From the NCBI GenBank assembly GCA_026826555.1, contig JAKSZT010054458.1, forward strand, positions 4,548,080-4,612,079: a DNA stretch of 64,000 nucleotides. The letters are read 5' to 3'. Position numbers and translations under genes: made by a program. The notes beneath the pieces were generated by a model. It had not been told where the DNA came from, made no database searches, and worked only from the letters and a program-made list of their open reading frames with translations. This stretch comes from Tolypeutes matacus. Lineage: Eukaryota > Chordata > Mammalia > Cingulata > Chlamyphoridae. How positions within the stretch are numbered: the first letter of the stretch is position 1; each line of letters begins with the position of its first letter. Of the stretch, positions 1-13,732 are shown piece by piece.

Positions 1-239
1 GGCTCCAGCATTAAAAACTCCGCATCAGAACTCCAACATCAAAACTCCAGCCAACTCCTCTGCTCTGCCATGTAGTTTTTTCTCTGAGTCCCCACCCACC
101 AAGGGGCAGTGACTCAATGTCTTTGACATGGTCCAATCAAAGCCCTAATCATAATTTAATCATGCCCAGAGGAACAGACCAGTTTATAAACATAATCCAT
201 ATCTATTTTTGGAAATCCTAACTATATCAAACTGTCACA
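1..239 (-). mobile_element. MaLR-like LTR, cut by window edge
   Basis: Read on the minus strand this begins with the LTR-like start TGTGACAGTTTGA at 239 and contains the stretch AAACTGGTCTGTTCCTCTGG. The same stretch occurs in the complete LTR at 62871-63467, so the two belong to the same subfamily. Only the first part of the LTR (U3-like) is inside the window; the rest lies beyond base 1. Assignment to the ERVL-MaLR class is from the TG..CA ends and the overall layout shared with the other copies here. Confidence 0.7.
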
Positions 240-2227
240 GTTATTAAACACTTTTTATATAATTAGGTTTTTTATAGAATTAGTTTATTTACTTCTTAGA
301 ATAATATTTTTGTGTGATGTATTACTGATGTAGAAACAGAAATTCAATACTGTTTGGATACTCATCCAAGAGCCTTTTAAGAAATACTCAAAATCCAAAA
401 GCTGTAAGGGGAAAAGAATGAATTTGACAAGAACTTGACAAAACAAAACATAAATTAATAAGAAAAAGGTAAAAACATATGACAAGGTCTGAGAGGAAAA
501 AAATCAAGTTTCTTAATATACAAAGATGTTTTATAAATCAACTTTACAAAGAATACTGAAACAAAAGTAACACAAACAGATAGCATATTAGAAAAAAAAA
601 AAAACTGTATGTGGCTCAATATATGTGAAATGGTTGTTCCTATTGATGCCAAAGGCTACAACTCAAACAATTCAATACATTCATCTCTCAGACTTTCAAA
701 AATTAAAATATTGACAGTGGTGAAAGAAACAAAATCAGGTACTCCAATATGCTGTGGTCAAAGTTTAAATTGGTGAAAATTTTTATACAACAATGTTCTG
801 TATGTTCTGTAGGTTAGATATGCATACAATAGGATGCTGAGCACAATGTAACCACTGGTCCTAAAAAGGCAATCAAGGCTCAAACTTGAAAATTAGAATT
901 CTAAGTAGCATCATTCAAAGACATGCTTGCTAGAAGAGACATTTTTCTCCCAGTCAATATCTTCCTGGTCAGGCCATTTGCCATATTCCCCTTTTTCCTT
1001 CAGAATTGGGTTCCAGAAAAATAGCATGAGATGGTACAGTTGACAGGGTGGGCAGCATTTGAATGATGTGCATGCTCACTGAGAATATACAAATCTCTCA
1101 TGGGGTGAATGGACATTGTAGAGGTGACTGAACTTAAGCTATATTAATAGATTGAAGGCAGTGGACCACCAATATCAGGAGTAGAGAGAGAGAATGGATA
1201 GGATTAAGACAGAAATTGATATCCCACATCACAGAGCTGTAGATTGGGGAGGACCCATAGAACCTCTGAAGAACCTGCATATATTTCCCACAAAAGAGTC
1301 AACCTGTCATAAAAAGTACAGAGAAAGGTAACTTGTCCTTACCCATACCTAAGGAGAATGCCATTGTAACTTAGTTAATTTAAGAGATATTTATCCTTTT
1401 TCATTAGCTCTTTTCCTTCTTCTGCTCCCTAAAACCAGATGAGTTAGAACCTAGGATTTGAGTGTGTGTGTGTGTGGTGCCGCCCTTCTTGATCCCCACA
1501 CATGCTTCTTGCATGTGTTTGTGACAACATTTAGTTTGAAATTTTAAAATTAGACTAGATTAATTATTGGTAATTGAAGGTGAACAGAAATTTGTGACCC
1601 TGATCCAGATGTGACAATGTACTGGTAAGAACAATTCAGCATTACACAATTGAGAAAACATTGGTTTATAAAATGAGGAAAACAATCTGATGTATAATCT
1701 TAGCAGTTTGAGGACCTGCAATATAATCCATACTTTAAAAACTTTAATCAGTCTCATGTGCAATGATTTTCACTACAGCATTATCCATAACAGAGGAAAG
1801 AAAAGTTATAACTAAAATCTCCAACCATGGGGATGTGAATATTTTCCATACTGGTTATATGTATCATCTTTGAAAAGTGTTAATTCTCAGGATTTTTAAT
1901 TAGAATTTCTCTTGTAAGATTTATTAAATTATTTTAAAGATATTATTGAGAAAGTCCCATCAATGGTGCCAGGATATAGTATATCCATGTTAATACTTTG
2001 AAATACAAGTCTTTTGGTTTTAAGTTATAATATGCCTTGAAACTTAATCATCCTCCACTGTTTATATTACCTAATTTTAAAACAAACTCCTATAAGATCT
2101 CCCCTTATTTAAACAAAAATCTCCAAATTTTGAACCACCACTTAAGGATACTTTTTCAAAAGCAAATACCTCAAAGATTTACTTTTATGCTTAAGCTTTA
2201 TATCTGCAAATTTCAAATATTGAGTAT
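240..2227. other. No gene seen; AT-rich intergenic or intronic DNA
   Basis: Open frames here are short and lack coding character. There is a short (GT)n run near 1461-1475 and homopolymer A tracts near 590-604. I recognise no repeat family with certainty. Confidence 0.5.
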
Positions 2228-2232
2228 ACTAC

Positions 2233-2716
2233 TCTGGTAGGTTGAGACTGTATCTTTCCCAGAAAAGAGCATGTCTTAGAGCTAATCCTTTCCTGTGGGT
2301 ACAAACATATTGTAGATGGGAAATTTTGATTAAATTACTTCAGTTAAGGGCTTTGGATCTTAATCCTCTTATTGGAGTCCTTTATAAATGAGATGAATAC
2401 AGACAGACACACAGAGAGAAAAAGTCACAGGATCTCAGAGAGGACCCATAGAAGCTGAGAGAGAAAGCCACAGATGAAGCAGCCAGAAGCTGAAAGCAAT
2501 GGAGCTGGAGGAGAAGGCAGAGCTCATTAGATTGTGATAGAGGAGTCCAGGATCAACCATAGCTCATCTTCGTGGAGAAAGAGATGCCTGATTATTCCTC
2601 GATTTAGATACTTTTCATGGCATCAGAATGGTAAGCTTATAAGTTAATAAATCCCCCTTGTAAAAGCCAACCCATTTCCAGTATATTACTTTGGCAGCCT
2701 TTAGCCATCTAAAACA
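2233..2716 (+). mobile_element. MaLR-like solo LTR with 5-bp target duplication
   Basis: The element starts TCTGGTAGGTTGAGACTG, a decayed form of the TGTGGCAGTTTGAGACT start seen elsewhere, and ends in CTAAAACA. The 5-bp sequence ACTAC flanks it exactly on both sides (2228-2232 and 2717-2721), as expected for integrase-mediated insertion. Inside are a TATA-like TTTATAAAT at 2381-2389 and an AATAAA at 2646-2651, so the promoter and polyadenylation layout of an LTR is preserved. No internal viral region is attached, so it is a solo LTR. Confidence 0.85.
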
Positions 2717-2721
2717 ACTAC

Positions 2722-5700
2722 CAAGATATTACAGAATACCCCTGCTCCACCCTTTTCTCCCAAAGGAAAAACAGAAAATAAGCAATATTCACTAACTACT
2801 ATCTCTTACATATCCACTAACTACAAATTTCCACTATTATGTGGCTGTATGCCCTGTGAAGCACAGCTAATGTACAGGATATTAATGGTTTTCATTAATA
2901 ATATCAATATTTGCATAATACAGAGATTAATTATGTATGAACTGTGTCACCATCCAAATTCACAAATAAAGGCAATTTGAATAATGACCTATGGAATTGA
3001 GACTGATGTATCTTTTCCTTAAAAACCTTCAGTAAATATCTAGAGAGTAGTTCCTCTGTTTTCCATCCTAATTCTTATTATCACTATTTGTTAAACAAGT
3101 GTCACTTTCATAATCTTGGTGAAGGGAATTGACTTCTAGACTTTTCCTTCTTCCCTACAGTGTGGAACTCTGACAACAGAGCATATGGCTCTCATACAAT
3201 TCACATGCCTTTACTTCTGATATTTGTTTGCTGGCAGCAAAGCAGCAGCTCTCCCTAGACTACATCCACCTGTTTATGTCCCAAACACTATCTGCTAATC
3301 ATACTTCCCCCAGATTAAACAGGTTATGGAACTCTTAAAGTTTTAAATAAAATGCATCATTGAAGCTTTGATTCAACTGGGTGGCTGAGAGCTAAACAAA
3401 ACAGAAATCTTCAAACCTTCCATTTGTATTCATTTCTCAAAAAGCAAGAATATTGCATCACAAAGGAAAATTAAATATTGACATAAATCAGTCATTTAAA
3501 TGTTTGCTACATATATGTGCATGTAATTTGTGACCATTATGTTCATGATTTTTTCTATATTTTAGGAAATTAGGTAAGATAAATGGCAAGGAGCATTAGA
3601 AAAAGGAGAAGAATACAACACTATAGGTTGAGAAAGTAAAAAAAGAAAGAGTAAAAGTTGAAAGAATTAAAATGACAGAGAGGCACAATAATAGACATAA
3701 TAACAAAGAAAATCAAGGTAATGAAAGAAGAGTAGATTATGCAGACAGAGTACAAGAACAACCAAAGACTATAAGAGAAGAAGGGAAAGGTGATTAGTAA
3801 GTTCTAGATTAGCAGTCAATATACATTGTTCTTGACATATACTTTTTAAAACTCAACTTCATGTCTTAGTAAAATTTCACACTGTGTTGTCATAAATGAA
3901 TTATCTAACTTCTCTTCACAACTCTTCAGATTGCCTAACTCTGAAATATTGAAAGCAACATTTTGCAAAATGTATTTTGTGAAAATTCAAGTTTCCCAAA
4001 AATGCTTCAGTGCTCGAGTGTTTGATTCTAATTAAATCTATTATATATTTTGAATATTTAAAACATTAATAACAACATTCATACACAAGGACATCATATA
4101 CAAATTCGAATTGGATTCCTACAGTTCTTCAGCAAGAATAACTGTTTTATGTTGTAATTGTTACTATTTGGTGCTATTGCTTTATTTTATGTTGCAAGCA
4201 GAATAAATTTTTCCTTTCAATTTCTGTTGAAATAAATTATATTTTGAAAGTGCAAGGAATGATGACAGTAAAAACCATTTCCATTTCAAGCTACTTATGG
4301 GTGTGAATCAAGATTCTCTCATACTCCACAGATTTAAAAACTGGAGAAAGAAAAAGAAGTCCAATTCATTGGTTATATTAAAATAATGCCATAATATTGA
4401 TTATATATATGAACATACAACAATGCACTATCTGTTTTATACTCAATTTTCTGAAAGATTTCATATGAAAAACAAAACAAAAACACACTCACAAACAAAA
4501 CATTGGTAGAGCATTTTTAAGCGACTGAACCCAAGTCAAAATTCAGCCTAGGAAATGGAGTGTTGGTATTTTCCTTGCTCTCTGCAAAAGGACATTTCTG
4601 ATTTTCTCTTCATATTCATATCAACAACCAGAACAGAAAAACATTATTTTCTTAAAGAACCAAAACAGCTCATCATATTGCTTCCCTAAGGAAGCTATGC
4701 GTTACAGACAGCAAATTAATAGAGAGTGCAGAGTCCTTGTGGTTATTCCTTTCAACATGCAAAACAATTTTCCTTTTTAAAATGAGTTTAGTTAATGTGC
4801 CTTTGAGATGATTCATAGTTCACTGACAGCTGTTTACCTTCAAGGCCACCTCAGATAATTTACCCTTCTCTCTGGTCGCATTTGAATTCTTTATAAATAT
4901 GTTTAGTAAATTCTCTTGGTAACAAGTTAAAGGTTAGGTTGTCTTCTGGCAATGAATTTTCAAACAGGTGGAACACAGAAAAGAAGTTGCAGATATTTTC
5001 AAGAGCAAAATTAAAGATGTCAAATCTTAATTGGCCTACAGGCATGACTATTGTTATTGTCTAAACTCTAATTAAGTGTTAAAAATTGCACATTATTTGG
5101 TATGTATCTGAAATTATACACCTTTGCTTTTCTTTGTATTCTGTTTCTATAATTTTCTAGATCTTCACTGATTTATTAAAATATGGACGGTAACATGAAG
5201 AATTAATGACTGATCTAATTCACAAATTAAAAGTTTTCTCTCTGGTTATAAGTCAAAAACATTTTGAAGACATTTTAACAAGAAGCCTAGAAATTGTGTC
5301 TACCATTTAAAGTCAAATTAGAAATCCCTAGTGCAGAAACTATTACAATGTACATTCAGTGTTTATTCATAACAGTGGATTAAATACTATAGGTCACCTA
5401 TTACAGTTTATAAAATGTTTTGAGTATGTTAAATATCACATTCTTCCAACAATCTAGGAGATAGACTAGACACATTTTTATTATTACAATTTTATAACTA
5501 CAGACATTCTGATCTTAAGAAGTTCTGTGACTTGATCTATGTTGTATAATTCAAAACTTTAAATCATATTTCTTTTAAAATTGATTTTATTATTGTGTAG
5601 ACGATCAAGGTAGGACACCCATTTTTTTGTTTGCTCTCTCCTATGCCTAAAATATATTTTTTCTTGTTATTAATTTCTATCCAAGATATTAAAGATATGT

Positions 5701-7684
5701 TTCCCAAAATCTTATTTAGTTCTGTTTTCCAGATTACCGTATCCAAGGGAACGTAATTTACCTCCTCTCTTTTTTAAACTTTGGTGAGTTTGGGAGTTGG
5801 GGTGAATTGAAAGAGGTTAATGGGTTAGGGGTGGAGAAAGTAAGGAAAATCACATTTTATTGTAACTGCTTTGAATCTATTATTCTATTTTTTCTTATTA
5901 CAAAAATGATTATAATCATTAAATGCATTAAATAAGAAAGTGTTTTCTAAATTAATCTAAATAATGTACTTTCTTTAATAGTCATATTAGCTGTCAATCT
6001 TTTCCAGTATATTTTTGAATGTTTTAAAGTGCCTGAATTTTTTAAATATAAATTTAATTGGTTTAATAATCTTAAATATTATCATAGCCTTTTATTATCA
6101 TAATAATAAAATATTATCCACAGCTACTGCACATAGAGTTTCACTACAAGTTACATCCAGAAATGTCATATATATATGATAGTGACTATAGGTATTAACA
6201 ATAACTTGAATGATGGTTTTGGTTCTTAATAACTAACATTGTTATTCTAACTAGATGAGATATAAATTATGTGCTCCTTGACAGATACAAGAATCAAGGT
6301 TGAAGTAAAATCAAAAGCCACACCTGGCAGAAGAGGAAGAATTTTTTCAAATATCAAGATTGGAGCCAATATTTTTATATTATATTGACGTTAATGCAGG
6401 TATAATTCAGCCTCACCAACTTCTACAGAGTGATTTTCTAATGCTTTCAGGAGAAACCAAGAGAATACATATCAGAAAAAATATTTTGCCATACAAAACA
6501 AAAGTTTACTTAATAAAATATTCACTTCTACTCTATAAATTTCAAATATATTTACATACATGTAAAGAATCTATAATAAGAAGAAGTATATTAATAATAG
6601 CAAGAACACTTGCTAAATACTTCACTATATTAACTTCCTGTCTAATAATGATTCAAAATGATTCAGAGTTCCACTCCTGGCTGTAATGCAGTAGGGAGTA
6701 TCAGACAAAACTTCTTGCTGAGAGCAATTATCAAGCTGGATGAAAATGAAAACAAATTAAAAAACAAAACAGCTATTTAAAAGAATCAGAAAATAACTAT
6801 AATAGAGTAGGGTAGGAGGGGTTACGTTCTTGGTGTGAAGGAAAACATATTAATGTGGCTCTTACAATTCTGATTGCAGGGGTATAGTGGCTATCTGTGG
6901 ATTACAATTTTCAGCAGTCTCTCTGGCCTGGGAAAAGTCAAATGTGTTTTCAGATCTTCTAAAGTAGTAGCAAATAGAGGGCCATAGTGGAGGACAGGGA
7001 ACTGCTGAGAACTGCCTAATATTCTCTGTGCTGTTTTCTATAGTGGAATTTGCTGATTTTCAAGTCCAAAATGCATGGGGTAAGAGGTGAAATATAACAA
7101 GCATAAAGCATCTCCTAGAAGACTAAAAAAGCTAAGCACTGACCTTGACAATTTAGATGTTGTGGTATAGGCAAAAATTGTATAAAAGGGTGTAACAAAA
7201 AGAAGGAGCCTAATAAATAATCCCTGCATTCAGTAGAGACCCATGAAGGCCCACCTCTAAGAGAAAGGAGGAAAAGAAATACTTTTAATTCTTTTAGAGG
7301 AACTGAATACAGAGTCTTGAATCATTTCAATGCCTAGAGAGGTCAAGGAGATTTACATTAACTCTTATTGTCTCAGAAGAAAATTAAATTTTCTCTGAAG
7401 GAAGTTAATAACATTTAGGGACATTATAAATTTTCATCAGATTGTCTGGCAACCAATCACAAAATGCCAGTCATACTAGGTCACAGGAATAAATGAAAGA
7501 AAACCAGAGAAAAAACATAAGTAAAATGTGCCAAGAAATGTAATCGGACACAAATTTTAAAATTGTTGTAGGCAAGACCACTGATGGATGCTGAAATTAG
7601 TGGATAAAACTGTGATGAGAAAGAGGAGAATTACATGCTCTCAAATTATCTGTCTTTTTATACTTGTTCATTATAAAGAGAAAA
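2722..7684. other. No gene seen; mostly unrecognised AT-rich DNA
   Basis: No convincing exon or young repeat. A weak MIR-like stretch on the minus strand lies around 5380-5550. The 108-codon frame at 6360-6686 has no family resemblance and a composition (Ile, Leu, Tyr, Lys rich) expected from translated AT-rich DNA. Confidence 0.45.
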
Positions 7685-8075
7685 ATAGTAACTTTAGAGT
7701 GGAGGAACTTGGCAGACATCCCTTCAACCAGTAATCAAAGTTAACATAACAAGTTATTAAGATATAATCATATGAGGGAACTCCTAATACGCATCAAGAG
7801 CACACCAACACCTTTATGGTTTTCTTACCTTGCCAAAATCCAAACATCAATCATGTCACAAAAAAATATCAGATAAAACCAAACTGAGGCACAAACAGGC
7901 TGATCAGTAGTCATCCAAAATGCCAAGAAGATCATGAAGGACCAGTAAAAGTCTGCAGATTAATTGATATTATTGTATCAAGGATACCTTCCTTCTTTCA
8001 ATAACATTTACATGGTTGTGGAAGATGTTAACGGAGAAGCTGAGTAAAGAATACTATGTGTATACTTTGTGACAT
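7685..8075 (+). mobile_element. Ancient L1 (L1ME-like) 3' region
   Basis: The order of landmarks (a GTAACTTTAGAGTGGAG-like block, then ATCAAAGTTAACAT, then an AAACCAAACTGAGGCACAAA block and a GATCATGAAGGAC block) matches the 3' untranslated region of old L1ME-type elements in sense orientation. The same blocks appear in antisense at 60860-61965. Diverged and non-coding. Confidence 0.65.
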
Positions 8076-8227
8076 TAAATGTTTAAAATTATTTCAAAAT
8101 TTTAAAAAAGTGCTAAGAACACGGTCATAAACATATCATGAACAGTATCTCCCTATTTATTCAAGGTTCTTTTTGTGAAAATGGCTTACATATTACAGAT
8201 GAAATAAATTCACTATAACAACCTCCA

Positions 8228-8350
8228 ATAGTGTGTGAGTTTCATGAGGGCAAAGATTTTTTCAGAATAGAAATGTGCACTACTAAAACTTGCTATGTGA
8301 CAGTACCTGACATAGAGTAGACCCTAAATGAAATCTTGTTGAATGACTAA
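8228..8350 (+). mobile_element. L2 LINE 3' tail
   Basis: It contains the L2 tail in order: a TTTCATGAGGGCAAAGA block, a GTACCTGACATAGAGTAG block, then a TTGTTGAATGA ending. Ancient, diverged and non-coding. Confidence 0.75.
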
Positions 8351-10594
8351 TTAAATAAATTAATTAAATACCTTTTCCCAAGGTAAGAAAATTGCAATGT
8401 TCTTTGAAAATTCTCCAAATGCATTGACAAAAGAGTCCTAAGAGAAAAGGCTGCTAGCCCTCCATTGTCCCATTACCTTCATACCTAGGGAAGGAGCATT
8501 CACAGGGATATTTCCTTATTTTGGGCAACAGTGCACCCTTGTGATGGAATGATCCTTTCTTGGATGAACCATCGAATTCTAAGGAATTTATACAAAACAG
8601 AATTTAGTCATCATTTTTAATTAGTAACTGCTGAATTAAAGCTAAAAATATTAAAAACCATATTTTGAGACTAGAATAAAATCTGCTTCTACCATGGGAG
8701 ATGGAATTGAGGAGAAGCAATAAGAAAAAATAAAGATTTCTACTCTTATTCTTGTATTCCTCAAATCAAATGCATATATTGCTAACACAATGATTGGGAG
8801 TTGGTCATTTCTAACGAGAAAGACAATAAGTTGCTAGAAATTGGAAATAAAGGAATACTTATTGAGAATGGGATACAAATGAAGAGAACTGGTAGAAAGA
8901 GAAAGAATCTGGGCATAAATTAGAGAACTTGATAACCTGGCCGTATCTAATGACTTCCTGAAGTCAAAAGGCTATTAACCTCCCACAAATAGGCAATGAG
9001 ACCTCATCCCCACTCTTATTATAATAAGATACAAAGTATTAGACTAATGAAACAAATCTAGATTTCTCCAATACACACACATTTATTTATTTATCTATTT
9101 ATTTATTTATTTATTTTGGTTTGAAACATTTACTTTCAGCCCTTTAATAATTATTTAAGCTTTATCTTTTCCTTGGTCTATTATGTACTTACTTTAAGTA
9201 AAGTCTGGTGACATGGTTTCTAGAAGTTCCAATTATACAGGGATTTTGCCCCCACCCTTTGAAATTGGCAGGCAATGACACTTGTCAGCAAGCAGAAGTT
9301 ATTCAACAACTTCCCAAATAGACATAGGTCTCTTGACTATCTGATAAAAATAACTAAATTGTACCCCTTGGGACAGGTAAAATTAAATTTTGCCATACAG
9401 GTCCTTCTCCTTCAGTTTATCTTGGGCATCTTTCTATATTAACACATTTAGATATGTGTTATTGTTTTCATTCATCATACTTTACTCTGTTGACTGGCTC
9501 TAACATTATTTATTTAATAATTAAACCAAAATCTTGATTATGAAACCAAGTCTGATCAATTGTTGGAACTTATTACCTAATACTGTATGTTCTATCACTT
9601 ATGACTTTCTGAAATGAAAATTATTTTATAAGTGATTTATAAAAGCGTAATGATATGAACACAATTAAATTATAAACTTTAGCAGAAAAGAATAAATTCA
9701 TCAACTTTGCTGCTGCAATGGCATGAGGGGACATTTTTGCTTAATTTTACAAAAAATAAGAGCAAGCACCTGAACTCAGTTTCCTCCGAATATGAAACAC
9801 CTGTCTGCTTCTCATAGGGTAACTTGAATCCCACGCAGAGGCCCTAATAACTGTGATTCTGACTACAAATATCAGGAAAGATTTAAAACAATTTTTGGTT
9901 ATGATTTGGTGATATTTTAAATTGCTCTGGTTCAAAAATTTCATTGATTTTGCATGGTTGTCTCTATTTTCTCATAAGCTCTACTGGTTTCAGTACCTGA
10001 TTTTGTAGAAGGTGAGCTTTAAAAGAAAATGCATATCACTTTCAAACAGAAGCACCTCAGAGGCCATATTCTCTTAAATATTACCAGTACATAGAATACC
10101 AAATGACACAGAACCCTTCTTAGCACAAATTATTATTATTATGAATTTGATATTATAAAGAACTGATTAAATTAGTTATTTGATAGCTAATTCTAAATTA
10201 TTGTGAATTAAATGATGCCTGTTCAGTTAAGGATGTGCTTACCTTACTAATAAATAAGCCTTCCTAGCTATTTATAAAGACAGTTAACATCCCAGTTAAT
10301 TGTGATTACCTCCAACATTTTTTCATTTCTCTATAATTGCTCTCTGAAAATTGCTGTCTTATTACTCAAAACCAATAATACTAAAATCTCTACCTTGTTG
10401 AGGAGTATTTATATCCACTGTGTCAGAGCAAGTCTAGGATCCTTTGCCTCTTTTCTTTTCCCCACGAGCAAACATGATTTTAGAAAGAAAAAATAAAATC
10501 TCCATTTAAATAGTTTATATACCTCTTAAATTCAGTATATTCAAAGTTGAATTCATTCTCTTCATCCCCAAACATGAATCTTTTCCATTTATTT
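8351..10594. other. No gene seen
   Basis: AT-rich DNA with no supported gene. It holds the TTTA microsatellite at 9076-9118, listed separately. Confidence 0.45.
9076..9118. repeat. (TTTA)n microsatellite
   Basis: A short CA run is followed by about nine TTTA units with one interruption (TCTA). Because such tracts often mark the tail of a retroposon, this could be the end of an old insertion, but no flanking element is recognisable. Confidence 0.9.
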
Positions 10595-11095
10595 ATTTCA
10601 TCTGTAGCAATTAATTCATTCAATTAATACTTGTTGGGTTTTATCATATTGTAGACATTGCACTTCGTGCCCTGAAGACACTGTTACTATTATATCCTGT
10701 GCCTTCAGAAATTTGCTGTCTGGTAGAAGATATTGAATATCAATCAAATAAACTCATAAATTTATACTTTACTATGTCCAATAATTGTATAAAAGTTATG
10801 AGATCTATGAAAGAGGCAACTTTCTGAGTTTTGGAGTTAGAAAATATTCCTCTGAGGAATTTGACATTTGAGCTGAAAACTGAAGGATGAGTAAATATGA
10901 AGTGGGTGAAGGGGGGAGCAGAAGAGAATTAATTCCTGGCATCCTGTTTAAGCAGGCAATGAAAGAGAACTGATCACAGTGTGCCAGAGAAAATAAAAGG
11001 TGGCTGGTGTCCCCAGGGTGCCATGTAGAAGGGAGAGATCTATGGTCTTTGAGAGATGAGTAGGAATTGGTAGAGCCCCTTAGATCATTTCAATA
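10595..11095 (-). mobile_element. L2 LINE 3' region, antisense
   Basis: The plus strand reads as antisense L2: a TTCATTCAATTAATACTTGTTGG start, then a block for AGACATTGCACTTCGTGCCC, then GAGGAATTTGACATTTGAGCTGA and AACTGAAGGATGAGTA. The landmark order matches the L2 3' end on the minus strand. No coding capacity remains. Confidence 0.75.
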
Positions 11096-11149
11096 AAGTT
11101 TAATTTTATAGCTAACTTCATTGTATACTTATTAAGGCCAATTATTATG

Positions 11150-11365
11150 CTTAATATTTATCTTTTTACATTGTGCTTTTAATCCATATAACAACATTCT
11201 CAGAGACATACAATTATTATCACCATTTACAGAGTCAGAAACTGAGGTTTAGAGGAGATACTGTTATCTAAGATTGTATAAATTTTAAGCAGTGGAGCTG
11301 GAGTTTGAACAGGGGGTGTCCAAATCAGTGTCTTCTCTTTTAATTACTATGCCAGCATCCTTTCA
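11150..11365 (-). mobile_element. MIR SINE, antisense
   Basis: The plus strand carries the antisense MIR core: TTATCACCATTTACAGAGTCAG, AAACTGAGGTTTAGAG and a GGAGTTTGAACAGGG block corresponding to the B-box side. Old and diverged. Confidence 0.7.
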
Positions 11366-11439
11366 TTCTTGTGGCAATGAGAACCTATGAAAAAAATTTA
11401 AGCAGAGATTAACAGTGATCACTGTTATCTATTCCCCTC

Positions 11440-12165
11440 AGTCTGGTTGCCAGCACCTTCATCGTTGGCATCACCACCTCTTACTCCATCCATCAGAAAA
11501 CCTTGTTTATTTTAGAGACATATATCTCTAATCTAGGCAATTTGCCCACTTTCAATTTGGCTACACTCATCCAAACGATCCTCAGCTTTTTGTCTCAACT
11601 GTTGCCATTGCTTCCTGATCCTCTTCACATCCAACCAACATTCTCAATCTTATTGCCCACCATCAGTCAGAATCATTTACTTAAGTAGCAAGTGTGATCA
11701 TGTCACACCTTCTTAAACACTGTAAGTGCCTTTCAGTTGTACTTACAGTGAAATCTGTTGTCTTCAGTCTCTGATAAACTCTGTATGATCTGTTCATTGA
11801 CCCCCACTCCAGCCCAATGTCCTGCCATTCTCCCCTTCATTCATTAAGGCCCAGACATATCAACATTTTTCTCCATTTTTCAAACATCAAATATATTCTA
11901 AATTTAGTATCACCGACCATACCTTCCTTTGCCTGAGCGCTTACTATGTCTCCCTGATCACCCATTTTCCTGCTGACACTCATCTGTCAGATCTCAACCT
12001 TTAATTACCTCCCAAGGGACACAATTTATGATATCCAGGCTAGATTAAGACTCTTATTATTTTCTCTCACAAAAATCTGGGATTTTTTTGTAACTAAATA
12101 GTTACTAAATTTAATCGGCAGTAGTTACTAGATGATCATTATGTAATTATTTATCTAATGACTGC
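11440..12165 (+). mobile_element. L2 LINE 3' region, sense
   Basis: Landmarks run in L2 sense order: TGTGATCATGTCACACC at about 11692, a GAAATCTGTTGTC block, CCAGCCCAATGTCCTGCCATT, TTTGCCTGAGCGCTTAC, and a CTGTCAGATCTCAACCTTTAATTACC block. With the copy at 10595-11095 it forms a diverged inverted pair around a MIR. Confidence 0.65.
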
Positions 12166-13732
12166 CTTCCTTTCCATTTTTTTTTCTCAACTATTTTTGA
12201 TGGGAACAGGGGTAGTGTATCAGCTTGGCTGCTAATTGACATTGTATAGCACACCCCTTGAAACCAAATAGGCACTCAGAAAAACCAATATAGTCATTAC
12301 TCCTACCCTGTATTTGGCTATAATAGAAAAACTAGCTTCAGAATGGAGTTCCAGGGTTCTATGCAACACTTGGCTCACTGTGTGAGAAAGCTTATGTGTG
12401 ATACATGAAAGTGGAAATAGTTTAAATGTCATAACAAAAACTATGAAATTTCCAAACATGAACTCTTTCTGCCCCTACCTGGATTTGCAGTTAAATATTG
12501 AAAGCAGGTTACAAACTATGAAAATCATATTAGTAGAACCAGAAGCTATGAATAGGAAAAAAAAAGCTTTAGGCTACCATTTGCTAAGATCACTATTAAG
12601 GATTTTTTTTTTTAAATCTTCCAAATGTAATTAAAATAGCATTGTATAACTGAAGGTCAATGTCCAAAAGGAAAATAAAATGTTCACATAGACAATTTAC
12701 AGACAGTCTTACAATGTGGTTACCAAGTGCTATATAAATTAGGAACAATGAAATCCAGTTATCCAAAAATTAAAGGAGAAGGTTTAAAAAAGGTGCTGTT
12801 TTCTTAGACCTGTAAAAAATTAAGTGTGCTTGAGAAGCAGGAAGGTTTGATCTGGAAGATATTATCCCTCTCATTTTTATTGCCTGTTGCTAAAATGGCA
12901 CCAGGTCAAAACAATGAGATACTCTAGTGATAGTGCTATAAATACATAGATGTATTGATAGAATTATGACACTGCAGAAGCTTTTCAATTAGTATTAGAG
13001 TCATTAACTAGGCAGGGAATATATGGATAGTGGCACTTTATTCAATTATACTTATAAAGATGTATTACTGCAGATGATAAGAAGTAATAGAAGCACTTGT
13101 ATATAACAATACTTAAATGAAATACCAATAAAATGCTGCTTTTTTTCTCAAACAATATAGCTGATAGAGTTTTGCTGCTCAACAACTCTAAATCTTTAAG
13201 GGTGAATCTGTTCCCTGAGTGTTCTTGGTTTCCCGCAAGAGTTACAAAAAATTGAGTTTTGTGATGTTAACAAAGCCAGGTAAAACTCTTCCTGCCAGCT
13301 TTGCATCGCTTGTTATATCCTTCATTCAATCCTGTGTTCAAATATTATCCCATAAAAGAGATCTTCCTTTGCCACTCTATCAAAATATCCCCCCCCCACT
13401 TCACTACCCACCATTGACTTGCTATCCCACTATTTTGCATTCTAAAAGTATCCAGGTTTGTGAAATTTCACAATTCTTAAGCTTCCTCACCACAATGAGG
13501 CAAGTGTTGCATATCAATTTCTGATAATAAAAGAAATCTTTGAAAAACAGCAGAACATTTTTTCCCGTAAGGAGAATATCATAATGGAAATAAAAAAGTG
13601 ATGGATAGAGACCCAATGCAAGCTAGGTAAGCAGAGCATAGCATGTAAAACCTTCAATGTAAGCAAATAGTAGAGATTCAAAAAAACAGCCATATTAGTT
13701 GGAGAATGGTGGGCGTCCATGACTAATCGACC
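12166..13732. other. No gene seen
   Basis: AT-rich DNA with small homopolymer tracts, for example T near 12602-12613 and C near 13391-13398. The short frames in this stretch show no recognisable protein features. Confidence 0.45.

Noticed and set aside
3590..3790. Purine-rich stretch that resembled a structured or regulatory RNA
   Set aside because: It is only A/G-rich low-complexity sequence with no repeat unit or fold that I can support.
6360..6686. 108-codon open frame on the plus strand
   Set aside because: Composition is that of translated AT-rich DNA, there is no domain or splice support, and long frames by chance are expected in 64 kb.
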